Positions 18,227-26,680 of a stretch of DNA of 64,000 bases are shown piece after piece. Below the pieces are notes generated by a model. It worked only from the letters and a program-made list of their open reading frames with translations. It was not told the origin of the DNA and made no database searches. Each line of letters begins with the position of its first letter. Position 1 is the first letter of the stretch. Where the stretch lies: the NCBI RefSeq assembly GCF_000718305.1, contig NZ_JOFQ01000014.1, positions 124,001 through 188,000 of the forward strand, read 5' to 3'. The position numbers and the translations under genes were made by a program. The stretch is from Streptomyces niger. Lineage in GTDB: Bacteria > Actinomycetota > Actinomycetes > Streptomycetales > Streptomycetaceae.

Positions 18227-19021
18227 TCAGCCCCGCAGGTAGTTCAGCAGGTCCTCGTGGAGCAGCCCGTTGGAGGCCGCCGCGTTGCCGCTGTGCGGGC
18301 CCGGCGTCCCGTCCAGGCCCGTGAAGCGCCCGCCGGCCTCCTGTACGACCACGGCGCAGGCGGCCATGTCCCACAGCGACAGCTCCGGCTCGGCGCAGAT
18401 GTCCACGGAGCCCTCGGCCACCATCATGTACGGCCAGAAGTCGCCGTACGCGCGGGTGCGCCACACCTCGCGCGACAGGTCCATGAAGCCGCCCAGCGTG
18501 CCGCGCTCCTCCCACCCGGTGAGCGAGGAGTAGGCGAACGACGCGTCCTGCATACGCCCCACGCTCGACACCTGGAGACGCTGAGCGGAGGTCAGGCTGC
18601 GGCCGGTGTAGGCCCCGAGCCCCTCGGCGGCCCACCAGCGGCGGTGCAGCGCGGGCGCGGAGACCACGCCGACGACCGGGCGGTCGCCCCCCTCGCCGCG
18701 CTCCATCAGCGCGATCAGGGTGGCCCACACGGGTACGCCGCGCACGTAGTTCTTCGTGCCGTCGATCGGGTCGATGATCCAGCGGCGCGGTCCCGAGCCC
18801 TCCGAGCCGAACTCCTCGCCGAGCACCGCGTCCCGCGGCCTGGCGCGGGCGAGGTGGCCGCGGATGAGCTCTTCGGCCGCCTTGTCCGCCTCGCTCACCG
18901 GCGTCATGTCCGGTTTGGTCTCGACCTTCAGGTCGAGCGCCTTGAACCGTTCCATGGTCGCGGCGTCCGCGGCGTCCGCGAGGACGTGGGCGAGACGGAG
19001 ATCATCGTGATAGTCGGCCAT
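18227..19021 (-). CDS. hisN: Histidinol-phosphatase, inositol-monophosphatase family
   Basis: A 264-residue metal-dependent phosphatase with the three IMPase metal motifs: LGEEFG, WIIDPIDGTKNYVRG and LSLWDMAACAVVVQEAGG. The GTKNYVRGVPVW signature is that of actinobacterial HisN, which removes phosphate from histidinol phosphate, the penultimate step of histidine synthesis; an inositol-phosphatase function cannot be fully excluded. The ATG is eight bases downstream of a GATAGT -10 box and has no Shine-Dalgarno, so the mRNA is probably leaderless. The promoter spacer carries a palindrome. Confidence 0.88.
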   Translation of the reverse strand: MADYHDDLRLAHVLADAADAATMERFKALDLKVETKPDMTPVSEADKAAEELIRGHLARARPRDAVLGEEFGSEGSGPRRWIIDPIDGTKNYVRGVPVWATLIALMERGEGGDRPVVGVVSAPALHRRWWAAEGLGAYTGRSLTSAQRLQVSSVGRMQDASFAYSSLTGWEERGTLGGFMDLSREVWRTRAYGDFWPYMMVAEGSVDICAEPELSLWDMAACAVVVQEAGGRFTGLDGTPGPHSGNAAASNGLLHEDLLNYLRG

Positions 19022-19029
19022 GAGCGCAG

Positions 19030-19058
19030 ACTATCTTTTTCATTGGCGACGCAATGAA
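19030..19058 (-). promoter_or_regulatory. hisN promoter with palindrome in the spacer
   Basis: On the minus strand TTCATT (-35, 19058-19053) and GATAGT (-10, 19035-19030) are 17 bases apart. TTCATTG and CAATGAA (19039-19045 and 19052-19058) form a perfect 7-bp inverted repeat with a 6-base centre overlapping this promoter, a likely repressor site. The binding protein is unknown. Confidence 0.6.
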
Positions 19059-19136
19059 CATGTGCTGCGCCGCGGGGCGCGTGGCGATCTCGGCCCGGCC
19101 TTCCCGGGCCCGTCCGCAGGCCTTCGCTCCGGACCC

Positions 19137-19174
19137 TTGACACCACCTGGCGGGGCGTCAATTCTGTGCGCACA
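19137..19174 (+). promoter_or_regulatory. Promoter and operator-like palindrome of the TetR gene
   Basis: TTGACA (19137-19142) and AATTCT (19160-19165) are 17 bases apart. The palindrome TGTGCGCACA (19165-19174) overlaps the expected transcription start, where a TetR dimer could repress its own gene. The -10 is imperfect. Confidence 0.5.
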
Positions 19175-19210
19175 CAAGGCCATATGGGCACTACGGCCTG
19201 GGAGGCGACG

Positions 19211-19918
19211 ATGCCCGCAGCGCGTGATTCCTTACTGGACGCCGCCTACGCGGCGCTCGAAGTGCGGCCCTGGGCAGGCGTCCGGATGGTCGATGTCGCC
19301 GCCGCGGCGGGCGTCTCCCGGCAGACCCTGTACAACGAGTTCGGCAGCAAACAGGGGCTCGCGCGCGCCCTCGTGCGAAGGGAGACCGAGGGCTACCTGG
19401 CGGGCGTGGAGCGCATCCTTGCCCGGCCCGCCGCGGACGCACCGCCCGAAGGCCGGGACCCGGAGAGCGCCGCCGAGCGTGGCGGGCCGGCCGGCGTCCC
19501 CGAGGAGGCGCAGGCCAGGCTGGCCGCCGCGGCCGACTGGACGCTGCGCACCGCCCGCGCCAACCCCCTCGTACGGGCCGTGCTGACCGGCTGCTGGAAC
19601 GAGCGGCTGCCGTCGCCCGCCGACCAGTCGCTCCCGTTGCCCGTGCCGGGGGCCCGTACCGGCTTTCCCATGGTGCCGCCGCCGGTGGAGGCGCCGCTGC
19701 CCGGACCGAGCGAGCTGGTCGGCCGGTTCAGCGACCGCGCGGTGGCCGCACTGGAGGCGGACTGGCCCAAGGAGGAGCTGACCGAGCTGGGGAGCGCGTG
19801 CACGGCGGCGGTCCGGCTCACCCTGTCCTGCGTGGTCGCACCCGCCGACCCCGAAGAGGTCGGCCGGCTCGTACGCGGCGCGTTCGCGGGGCTGCCGCGC
19901 CACCCGGTCGCGCACTGA
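19211..19918 (+). CDS. TetR-family transcriptional regulator
   Basis: A 235-residue TetR protein. The N-terminal helix-turn-helix is plain: SLLDAAYAALEVRPWAGVRMVDVAAAAGVSR followed by QTLYNEFGSKQGLARAL. The C-terminal ligand domain is divergent. ATG 19211 is preceded by GGAGG at 19201; an in-frame ATG at 19184 would add nine residues. A convergent SMR-type efflux gene ends 39 bases downstream, so the regulator may control drug or cation efflux, which is context inference only. Confidence 0.85.
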   Translation: MPAARDSLLDAAYAALEVRPWAGVRMVDVAAAAGVSRQTLYNEFGSKQGLARALVRRETEGYLAGVERILARPAADAPPEGRDPESAAERGGPAGVPEEAQARLAAAADWTLRTARANPLVRAVLTGCWNERLPSPADQSLPLPVPGARTGFPMVPPPVEAPLPGPSELVGRFSDRAVAALEADWPKEELTELGSACTAAVRLTLSCVVAPADPEEVGRLVRGAFAGLPRHPVAH

Positions 19919-19957
19919 GCCCGGCGTGCGGGGCCGGCGGTCGGGCGCCCGGCCCGG

Positions 19958-20281
19958 TCAGTGCGCCGAGCCGGAGAACTGCAGCCCGATCGCGCCGGCG
20001 ATGACGAGCGTGATCGAGACGATCTTGACGGTCGACACCACGTCGCCGAGGAAGATCATGCCGTAGGCCGCCGTACCGGCAGCCCCGAGACCGGTCCACA
20101 CCGCGTACGCCGGGCCCACGTCCAGCTTCTTCAGCGACAGCGTCAGCAGTCCGAAGCTGCCGAGCGCGAAGGCGCAGAAGGCAACCGTGGGCCACAGCCG
20201 GGTGAAGCCGTGCGACAGCTTCAGGCACACCGCGAAGCCCGTCTCCAGAAGTCCAGCCACCACGACGAGCAGCCACGCCAT
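19958..20281 (-). CDS. Small multidrug resistance (SMR) family transporter
   Basis: A 107-residue protein with four transmembrane helices. Glu13 in LLETGFAVCLKLSHGFT is the essential proton- and substrate-binding glutamate of EmrE and SugE. The third helix has the GPAYAVWTGLGAAGTA motif. SMR proteins work as antiparallel dimers exporting cationic drugs or, in the Gdx subgroup, guanidinium; the subgroup cannot be settled by eye, though the GTAAYGM stretch resembles the SugE/Gdx side. The start is fixed by GGAGG seven bases upstream of ATG 20281. It is convergent with the TetR gene. Confidence 0.88.
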   Translation of the reverse strand: MAWLLVVVAGLLETGFAVCLKLSHGFTRLWPTVAFCAFALGSFGLLTLSLKKLDVGPAYAVWTGLGAAGTAAYGMIFLGDVVSTVKIVSITLVIAGAIGLQFSGSAH

Positions 20282-20409
20282 CAGTTTGCCTCCGTCAGTC
20301 CGGCGACCGCTTCGCCCGTTCTGAGAGCCCGTGCCTGATGTGATTATGCAGTTGATACCGGTTCGCGGCAGCCATCTTCCGCCCGCCCGTCGCCCGGACC
20401 GACGGCCCG

Positions 20410-21417
20410 TCAGTCGCCCTCGCGCCGCTCCCTGGTGGCCAGCAGCCGGCGCAGCGAGTAGAGCCGGGCCGGGTCGGCGTGGCCCTCGGCGACCCATTGG
20501 TCCAGCGCACAGTCCGGCTCGTCGTGGCTGCACGCGCGCGGGCAGTCGGCCGTGCCCGGCTCCAGGTCGGGGAAGGCGTGGATGACCCGCGAGGGGTCGA
20601 TGTGGTGCAGTCCGAAGGACCGCACGCCGGGCGTGTCGATCACCCAGCCCCCGTCGGCCGCGAGCGGCAGGGCCAGTGCCGAGGTGGTCGTGTGCCGGCC
20701 GCGCCCGGTGACCGCGTTGACGTGCCCGGTGGCCCGCCGCCGCTCCGGCACCAGGGCGTTGACCAGCGTGGTCTTGCCCACCCCGGAGTGCCCGACGAAG
20801 GCGGTGATGCGCCCGGTCAGCCGCTCGCGCACCCGGTCGGCGGCGGCGCCGTCGGCCAGTTCCTCGCGGTTGGTCACGACGTACGGGACGCCCAGCGCGC
20901 CGTAGGACTCCAACAGGGTGTCCGGCGGCGCCAGGTCGGACTTGGTGAGCACCAGCAGCGGCTCCAGGCCCGCGTCGTACGCCGCGACCAGGCAGCGGTC
21001 GATCAGCCGGGGCCGCGGCTCGGGGTCGGCGAGCGCGGTGACGATCGCCAGCTGGTCCGCGTTGGCGACCACCACCCGCTCGTACGGGTCGTCGTCGTCG
21101 GCCGTGCGCCGCAGCACGGAACTGCGCGGCTGGACCCGGACGATGCGGGCCAGGGTGTCCTTGGCACCGGAGAGGTCGCCGACGACCATCACCCGGTCGC
21201 CGACCACCACTCCCTTGCGGCCCAGCTCACGTGCCTTCATCGCGGTGACCGTGCGGTCCTCGATCAGGCAGGTGATGCGGCCCCGGTCGACCGTGAGGAC
21301 CAGCCCCTCGCTGGCGTCCTCGTGCTTGGGCCGGATGTTCGAACGGGGCCGGTTCCCCTTGCGGTTCGGGCGGACCCGGACGTCGTCCTCGTCGGTGTGC
21401 TTGCCGTAGCGGCGCAT
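20410..21417 (-). CDS. rsgA: Ribosome small-subunit biogenesis GTPase RsgA
   Basis: A 335-residue circularly permuted GTPase. An OB-fold leads into the G motifs in permuted order: LTKSDL (G4), then GHSGVGKTTLVNAL (P-loop G1), RGRHTTT (G2) and DTPGVRSFGL (G3). The C-terminal zinc finger is CPRACSHDEPDC. RsgA checks 30S subunit maturation. The N-terminus is basic and disordered. The start lies 12 bases after the aroA stop, so the two genes are one operon, an arrangement common in actinobacteria. Confidence 0.95.
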   Translation of the reverse strand: MRRYGKHTDEDDVRVRPNRKGNRPRSNIRPKHEDASEGLVLTVDRGRITCLIEDRTVTAMKARELGRKGVVVGDRVMVVGDLSGAKDTLARIVRVQPRSSVLRRTADDDDPYERVVVANADQLAIVTALADPEPRPRLIDRCLVAAYDAGLEPLLVLTKSDLAPPDTLLESYGALGVPYVVTNREELADGAAADRVRERLTGRITAFVGHSGVGKTTLVNALVPERRRATGHVNAVTGRGRHTTTSALALPLAADGGWVIDTPGVRSFGLHHIDPSRVIHAFPDLEPGTADCPRACSHDEPDCALDQWVAEGHADPARLYSLRRLLATRERREGD

Positions 21418-21429
21418 CGGGCGGAACTC

Positions 21430-22791
21430 TCAGGCTCTCCGGGCGGTGGCCGTCACCGGACCGAGCATGTCCGTCCACATCTCGGGGAAGTCGGGCAGCG
21501 TCTTGGCCGTGGTGGCGACGTTCTCCACCTGGACCCCCTCGACGGCCAGGCCGATGATCGCGCCGGCCGTGGCCATGCGGTGGTCGTCGTAGGTGTGGAA
21601 CACCCCGCCGCGCAGCGGACGCGGCCGGATGTGCAGGCCGTCCGCGGTCTCGGTGACGTCGCCGCCGAGGCCGTTGATCTCCTTGGTGAGCGCCGCGAGC
21701 CGGTCGGTCTCGTGCAGCCGCAGGTGGGCCACGCCGCGCAGCACGGACTCGGAGTCCGCCAGCGCCGCGACGGCCGCGATGCCCGGGGTCAGCTCGCCGA
21801 CCTCGCTCAGGTCGATGTCGATGCCGTGGATCCGGCCGCTGCCGGTGAAGGTCAGGCCCTGCTCGGTCAGCTCGCAGGAACCGCCCATTTCGGTGAAGAT
21901 CTCGCGCAGCGCGTCGCCCGGCTGAGTGGTGTGCTCGGGCCAGTCGGGGATGGTGACGCGGCCGCCCGTGACCAGCGCGGCGGCCAGGAACGGCTGCGCG
22001 TTGGACAGGTCGGGCTCGACGGTCAGGTCGCGGCCGAGCAGCGCGCCGGGGGTGACCCGCCAGACGTTCGGCTCACCGCCGGCCTCCGGGGTGTCCACCT
22101 GCGCGCCGGCGATCCGCAGCATGTCCACGGTCATCCGGATGTGCGGCATGGACGGCAGCGTGTCGCCCACGTGCCGCACCTCCACGCCCTGGTTGAAGCG
22201 CGGCGCGGAGAGCAGCAGGGCGCTGACGAACTGGGAGGAGGACGAGGCGTCGATCTCGACCCGGCCGCCGTCCAGGCCGCCGCTGCCGTGCACGGTCATC
22301 GGGAGCGCGCCGCGGTGGTCGTCGTCGATGCGTGCGCCCAGGGCGCGCAGGCCGTCGATCACGCCGCCCAGCGGACGCTCGTACGACCGGGGGTCGCCGT
22401 CGAAGCGGATCGGGCCGTCGGCCAGCGCCGCGACCGGCGGCAGGAAGCGCATGACCGTACCGGCGTTGCCGACGTCGACGGTGGCCGGGCCGCGCAGGCC
22501 GGCGGGGATGATGCGCCAGGCCTCACCGCCGCCCGTCTCGCCGGACGGCGCGGAGCTGGAGGAGACGGTCTCGTCGATCCCCACGCCCAGGGTGCGCAGC
22601 GCCTGCGCCATCAGGAGGGTGTCGCGGGACCGCAACGGGCGGCGCAGCCAGCCGGGTTCGGAGGAGAGGGCGGCCAGAACCAGGCCACGGTTGGTGACCG
22701 ACTTGGACCCGGGCACGGTGACGGTCGCGTCGACCGCCCCGGGCGCGGTGGGGGCTGGCCAGAGGGCGGAGTGTGCGGGGCTCTCGGTCAT
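21430..22791 (-). CDS. aroA: 3-phosphoshikimate 1-carboxyvinyltransferase (EPSP synthase)
   Basis: A 453-residue EPSP synthase, sixth step of the shikimate pathway, joining shikimate-3-phosphate and phosphoenolpyruvate. Visible signatures are [17 protein letters not shown] near the N-terminus, [13 protein letters not shown] (phosphoenolpyruvate-binding loop; the glyphosate-relevant residue is in this loop) and [20 protein letters not shown] near the C-terminus. Two starts are possible, GTG 22800 and ATG 22791; neither has a strong Shine-Dalgarno, and the ATG gives the usual N-terminus. It is the first gene of aroA-rsgA. Confidence 0.95.
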   Translation of the reverse strand: MTESPAHSALWPAPTAPGAVDATVTVPGSKSVTNRGLVLAALSSEPGWLRRPLRSRDTLLMAQALRTLGVGIDETVSSSSAPSGETGGGEAWRIIPAGLRGPATVDVGNAGTVMRFLPPVAALADGPIRFDGDPRSYERPLGGVIDGLRALGARIDDDHRGALPMTVHGSGGLDGGRVEIDASSSSQFVSALLLSAPRFNQGVEVRHVGDTLPSMPHIRMTVDMLRIAGAQVDTPEAGGEPNVWRVTPGALLGRDLTVEPDLSNAQPFLAAALVTGGRVTIPDWPEHTTQPGDALREIFTEMGGSCELTEQGLTFTGSGRIHGIDIDLSEVGELTPGIAAVAALADSESVLRGVAHLRLHETDRLAALTKEINGLGGDVTETADGLHIRPRPLRGGVFHTYDDHRMATAGAIIGLAVEGVQVENVATTAKTLPDFPEMWTDMLGPVTATARRA

Positions 22792-22923
22792 GTAGCTCAC
22801 TTTAATGGCTCACCAGGGGTGCAGATCTTGATCAAATGGGTAGCAACCTGCGCGAAACATGGCACTGGTAAAGCAACGGCGCGCGAACCGGTGCCGCACC
22901 ACCCGGCTCGGCGGGCCCGCACC

Positions 22924-23640
22924 TCACAGGTTCAGCAGCCATCGACCGCCGCCGATCAGCGAGCAGAGCGTCACCACGTGGAAGAGTCCCAGCCAGACGG
23001 CGGCGGGCACGTTCGTCAGCCGCGCGAGCTGGTCGGGGTCGGAGTCCACCCGGCCGCCGGAGCGCCGCCGCTTCCCCTGGATCTCGAACGGCGGCCGTAC
23101 CCCGCCCAGCAGCAGGAACCACACCACCGCGTACGCGAACGCGGCCTGCACGTCCGCGTTCGTCAGCCAGGAGACCAGGAGGAACGCGGCGCCGGCGAGC
23201 ACCACCGTGAGCACGCCGTACGCGTTGCGGATCATCACCAGCATCGCCAGCAGCAGGGCCGTCGCGCCCCACAGCAGGGCCGTGATGTGCCCCGCGGCGA
23301 GCAGCGCGGCGCCGGCCAGGCCGAGCAGCGAGGGGGCGAGGTAGCCCGCCGCCGCGGTCAGGATCATGCCGAGTCCGTGCGGCTTGCCGCGGCTGACGGT
23401 CAGCCCGGAGGTGTCGGAGTGCAGCCGGATGCCGTCCAGTTTCCGGCCGGTCAGCAGGGCCACCAGGCCGTGGCCGCCTTCGTGCGCGATGGTGATGGCG
23501 TTACGGGCCATCCGCCAGGCGCCGTAGGGGAGCACCACCGCCAGTGCGACCACGGCGGTGGCCACCACCAGCCAGACCGACGGGTCGGGCTGGGTGGCGA
23601 AAACCCGGTCCCATACGTCTGTGATGTGATCGGTGTCCAT
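22924..23640 (-). CDS. M50-type integral membrane metalloprotease
   Basis: A 238-residue protein with about six membrane helices. H53-E-G-G-H57 in ITIAHEGGHGLVALLTGR is the zinc motif of site-2 proteases and GRKLDGIRLH follows, matching the M50B (SpoIVFB/DUF3267-like) group. The usual downstream NPDG-type metal ligand is not evident, so activity is likely but not certain. GGGGAG directly upstream of ATG 23640 fixes the start. It is divergent from the SRAP gene with only 35 bases between them. Confidence 0.8.
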   Translation of the reverse strand: MDTDHITDVWDRVFATQPDPSVWLVVATAVVALAVVLPYGAWRMARNAITIAHEGGHGLVALLTGRKLDGIRLHSDTSGLTVSRGKPHGLGMILTAAAGYLAPSLLGLAGAALLAAGHITALLWGATALLLAMLVMIRNAYGVLTVVLAGAAFLLVSWLTNADVQAAFAYAVVWFLLLGGVRPPFEIQGKRRRSGGRVDSDPDQLARLTNVPAAVWLGLFHVVTLCSLIGGGRWLLNL

Positions 23641-23675
23641 CTCTCCCCTTGCTGTGGCGTGGCACTGTGGCATAC

Positions 23676-24494
23676 ATGTGCGGACGGTATGCGGCGAGCA
23701 GGCGGCCCGAGGACCTGGTGGGGATCTTCGAGGTCGAGAAGTGGGAGCCCGAGGAGACCCTCGCTCCCGACTGGAATGTCGCACCCACCAAGAACGTCTA
23801 CGCGGTGCTCGAACGCCCCGTCAAAGACGCCGATGACCGTCGTCCGGTTCGCCAGCTGCGGCCTTTGAAGTGGGGTCTGGTGCCGTCGTGGGCGAAATCA
23901 CCCGACGTCGGCGTGAAGATGATCAACGCCAGGGCGGAGACGGTCCACGAGAAGCCGTCCTTCCGCAAGCCCTTCGCGGCCCGCCGCTGCCTGCTGCCCG
24001 GCGACGGCTATTTCGAGTGGGTCACGGGCGCCGGGGAGCGGCAGCTGGAGGAGCAGGGACGCAAGAAGCGGCCCCGCAAGCAGCCGTACTTCGTCACCCC
24101 GGCTGGGGGCGCGGTGATGGCGATGGCCGGGCTGTACGAGTTCTGGCGCGACCCGACGCTGCCCCCGGACCACCCGCAGGCCTGGTGGGCTACCTGCTCC
24201 GTGGTCACCACCGCCGCCGAGACCACGCCGCTGGCCGGCGCGACCGGCGGCCCGGGCCCGCAGTCGCTCGCCGACATCCACCCCCGGATGCCGCTGGTCC
24301 TCCCGCCCGACCGCTGGGACGCCTGGCTCGACCCGGGCACCACCGACCTGGACCGGCTGCGCGACCTGCTCGCGCCGCCGCCCGCCGGCATGATGCGCGC
24401 GTACCCCGTCTCCACGGAGGTCAGCAACGTCCGCAACAACAGCCCCGAGCTGGTGAAGGAGCTGGCCGTGCCGGAGGAGGAGACGCTCTTCTGA
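23676..24494 (+). CDS. SOS response-associated peptidase (SRAP/YedK/HMCES family)
   Basis: A 272-residue SRAP protein. Cys2, exposed after Met removal, is the residue that forms a thiazolidine crosslink with abasic sites in single-stranded DNA. Family blocks seen are MCGRYA, WNVAPT, WGLVPSWA, INARAETV, RRCLLPGDGYFEW and IHPRMPLVL, the last holding the conserved active-site His. It shields abasic lesions at replication forks. It is longer than E. coli YedK (222) mainly because of inserts around residues 115-130. No Shine-Dalgarno is seen. Confidence 0.92.
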   Translation: MCGRYAASRRPEDLVGIFEVEKWEPEETLAPDWNVAPTKNVYAVLERPVKDADDRRPVRQLRPLKWGLVPSWAKSPDVGVKMINARAETVHEKPSFRKPFAARRCLLPGDGYFEWVTGAGERQLEEQGRKKRPRKQPYFVTPAGGAVMAMAGLYEFWRDPTLPPDHPQAWWATCSVVTTAAETTPLAGATGGPGPQSLADIHPRMPLVLPPDRWDAWLDPGTTDLDRLRDLLAPPPAGMMRAYPVSTEVSNVRNNSPELVKELAVPEEETLF

Positions 24495-24539
24495 CCGGCC
24501 GGCCGCCCGCCCCGGGGCCCGCCGGGGCAGGATGGGCCC

Positions 24540-25175
24540 ATGAGTGAGAGCGAGACGGTCGGCACACCCGTGGGCGACGCCCGGATCACCTGGCACGAGG
24601 CGCAGGGCACGGCCCGCTCCGTGCTCGCCGTGAGCCACGGCGCGGGCGGCGGCATCGAGGCCCGCGACCTGGCGGCGCTGGCCGCGGCCCTCCCGGAGCG
24701 CGGCGTCACCGTCGCCCTCGTGGAGCAGCCCTGGCGGGTGGCGGGCAAGAAGCTGGCGCCCGCCCCGAAGACCCTGGACGCCGCCTGGACGGCGCTGTGG
24801 CCCGCGCTGCGGAAGCCGGGCCTGCCGGTGGTCGCGGGCGGGCGCAGCGCCGGGGCGCGGGTGGCCTGCCGTACGGCGCGGGAGCTCGGCGCGCACGCCG
24901 TTCTCGCCCTCAGCTTCCCGCTGCACCCGCCGGGCAGGCCCGAGAAGTCCCGCGCCGACGAGCTCACCGGCGCCGGCGTGCCCACCCTGGTGATCCAGGG
25001 CGGCCGCGACCCCTTCGGGCGCCCCGAGGAGTTCCCCGACGGCACCGGAATCGTCGAGGTGCCGCACGCCGACCACGGCTTCGCCGTGCCGAAGAAGGCC
25101 CCCATCGGCCAGGACGAGGCGCTGATGCTCATCGTGGAGGCCGCCGCCGAGTGGCTGGTCGGGCTGCCCGACTGA
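24540..25175 (+). CDS. Alpha/beta-hydrolase of the KANL3/Tex30 type
   Basis: A 211-residue small alpha/beta hydrolase. VSHGAGGGIEARD is the oxyanion-hole turn, GGRSAGARVA the nucleophile elbow with catalytic Ser, and VPHADHGFAVP carries the catalytic His; LVIQGGRDPFGRP precedes the acid residue. The substrate is unknown. CAGGAT ends six bases before the ATG and no Shine-Dalgarno is present, so a leaderless mRNA is likely. It precedes sigR on the same strand, with 282 bases before the sigR start. Confidence 0.85.
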   Translation: MSESETVGTPVGDARITWHEAQGTARSVLAVSHGAGGGIEARDLAALAAALPERGVTVALVEQPWRVAGKKLAPAPKTLDAAWTALWPALRKPGLPVVAGGRSAGARVACRTARELGAHAVLALSFPLHPPGRPEKSRADELTGAGVPTLVIQGGRDPFGRPEEFPDGTGIVEVPHADHGFAVPKKAPIGQDEALMLIVEAAAEWLVGLPD

Positions 25176-25202
25176 CCCGCCCGCCCCCGACTACCGGGGG
25201 CG

Positions 25203-25228
25203 GGAATGCACGGCGGGCCCGCTTCGTT
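25203..25228 (+). promoter_or_regulatory. Sigma-R-type promoter (sigRp2 equivalent)
   Basis: GGAAT (25203-25207, in GGGAAT) and GTT (25226-25228, in CGTTG) are separated by exactly 18 bases, the established sigma-R consensus. It lies about 230 bases before the main sigR start, fitting the known autoregulation of sigR under thiol-oxidising stress. Confidence 0.85.
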
Positions 25229-25457
25229 GTGGGTGGCGTAGGCAGCAGCCACGTACTGGTACGCACGAGGAATGGGAGTCCACCGCATGGGGATCGCATG
25301 CCCGGCCCGACCGCAGGGGACCGGCTGGTCGATGCCGCAGCCAGCACAGGTCCAGGCGGGACACCACGTCACGGCTGGAGCGGCGGTGGTACCGGATCGT
25401 CGTCTATTCTCCGATTCGAGCGGATCCGCATCCGGGTCCGGCACGGTGTTGGAGGAG

Positions 25458-26177
25458 GTGGGTCCGGTCACCGGTACCGACGCAGGGACCGACGGGACGG
25501 CACGAGCACGTAACGAGGACCAGGCGGACGCTGCCCGCGCGCAGACGACGGGTGAGTCGGAGGCCGAGCGCAACGCGCGCTTCGAGCGCGACGCGCTGAC
25601 CTTCCTGGACCAGATGTACTCCGCCGCGCTGCGCATGACGCGCAATCCGGCGGACGCGGAGGACCTGGTGCAGGAGACGTACGCCAAGGCGTACGCGTCC
25701 TTCCATCAGTTCCGGGAGGGCACCAACCTCAAGGCCTGGCTGTACCGCATCCTGACCAACACCTTCATCAACTCCTACCGCAAGAAGCAGCGGGAGCCGC
25801 AGCGCAGCGCGGCCGAGGAGATCGAGGACTGGCAGCTGGCACGCGCCGAGTCACACATGTCCACGGGGCTGCGCTCCGCGGAGTCACAGGCGCTGGACCA
25901 CCTGCCGGACTCGGACGTGAAGGAGGCCCTGCAGGCGATTCCCGAGGAGTTCCGCATAGCGGTCTACCTCGCGGACGTGGAGGGCTTTGCGTACAAGGAG
26001 ATCGCCGACATCATGGGAACTCCCATCGGCACGGTGATGTCCCGCCTGCATCGTGGCCGCCGACAGCTGCGCGGCATGCTGGAGGACTACGCCCGGGACC
26101 GCGGGCTCGTCCCGGCCGGCGCGGGCGCTGCGGCTTCGACGAAGCAGCCGCACGATCGGAAAGGCTCCTCATCATGA
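25458..26177 (+). CDS. sigR: RNA polymerase sigma factor SigR (thiol-oxidative stress)
   Basis: An ECF sigma factor of 239 residues from GTG 25458 ([11 protein letters not shown]). Region 2 holds [31 protein letters not shown] and region 4 [31 protein letters not shown]. In S. coelicolor SigR drives the thioredoxin and mycothiol systems and is freed when RsrA is oxidised. The frame stays open upstream to ATG 25287 and ATG 25272, adding 57-62 residues, the right size for the unstable longer isoform known from the sigma-R-dependent transcript. The stop codon overlaps rsrA (ATGA). Confidence 0.95.
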   Translation: MGPVTGTDAGTDGTARARNEDQADAARAQTTGESEAERNARFERDALTFLDQMYSAALRMTRNPADAEDLVQETYAKAYASFHQFREGTNLKAWLYRILTNTFINSYRKKQREPQRSAAEEIEDWQLARAESHMSTGLRSAESQALDHLPDSDVKEALQAIPEEFRIAVYLADVEGFAYKEIADIMGTPIGTVMSRLHRGRRQLRGMLEDYARDRGLVPAGAGAAASTKQPHDRKGSSS

Positions 26178-26554
26178 GCTGCGGTGACCCGCACGAGACG
26201 GATTGCTCCGAGGTCCTGGACCACCTGTACGAGTACCTCGACCGCGAGATGCCGGACGGGGAGTGCACCAAGTTCGAGGAGCACTTCGACGAGTGCTCGC
26301 CCTGCCTGGAGAAGTACGGCCTCGAACAGGCCGTCAAGAAGCTCGTGAAGCGCTGCTGCGGCCACGACGACGTCCCCACCGACCTGCGGTCGAAGGTCAT
26401 GGGACGGATCGAGCTCATCCGGGCCGGCGAGGCCGTGCCCGAGAAGAGCGTGCTGGAGCAGGCGCAACAGGAGTCCGCCGCCGCTGAGGGCCCCGGCCAC
26501 CAGGCCGGCCCGACGGACACCGGTGCACCCACCGAGGCCGCCCGCGCCGAATAG
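26174..26554 (+). CDS. rsrA: Redox-sensing zinc anti-sigma factor RsrA
   Basis: A 126-residue ZAS-family anti-sigma factor overlapping sigR by four bases. All seven cysteines of S. coelicolor RsrA occur at the same positions (3, 11, 31, 41, 44, 61, 62), with His37 in HFDECSPC. In the known protein zinc is held by C11, H37, C41 and C44, and disulfide formation releases SigR. The last 40 residues, rich in Gln, Ala, Gly and Pro, look like a disordered extension making it longer than the roughly 105 residues I recall for the coelicolor protein. Confidence 0.95.
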   Translation: MSCGDPHETDCSEVLDHLYEYLDREMPDGECTKFEEHFDECSPCLEKYGLEQAVKKLVKRCCGHDDVPTDLRSKVMGRIELIRAGEAVPEKSVLEQAQQESAAAEGPGHQAGPTDTGAPTEAARAE

Positions 26555-26564
26555 CGCGCCGGAT

Positions 26565-26601
26565 CACCCCATCGGGTGAGGGCGGGCGCGAGAGCCCGCC
26601 C
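26565..26601. terminator. Paired hairpins after rsrA
   Basis: TCACCC and GGGTGA form a small stem, followed at once by GGGCGGGC against GCCCGCCC with a GCGAGA loop (26580-26601). Together they probably terminate sigR-rsrA. Confidence 0.6.
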
Positions 26602-26680
26602 AATCCGCCGATGCGCCCGCACCGCGCCGCCGACGCCTTCTAAGCTCACCGGATCCGGGAGCCGTGGGGGAGGAGGCGCC

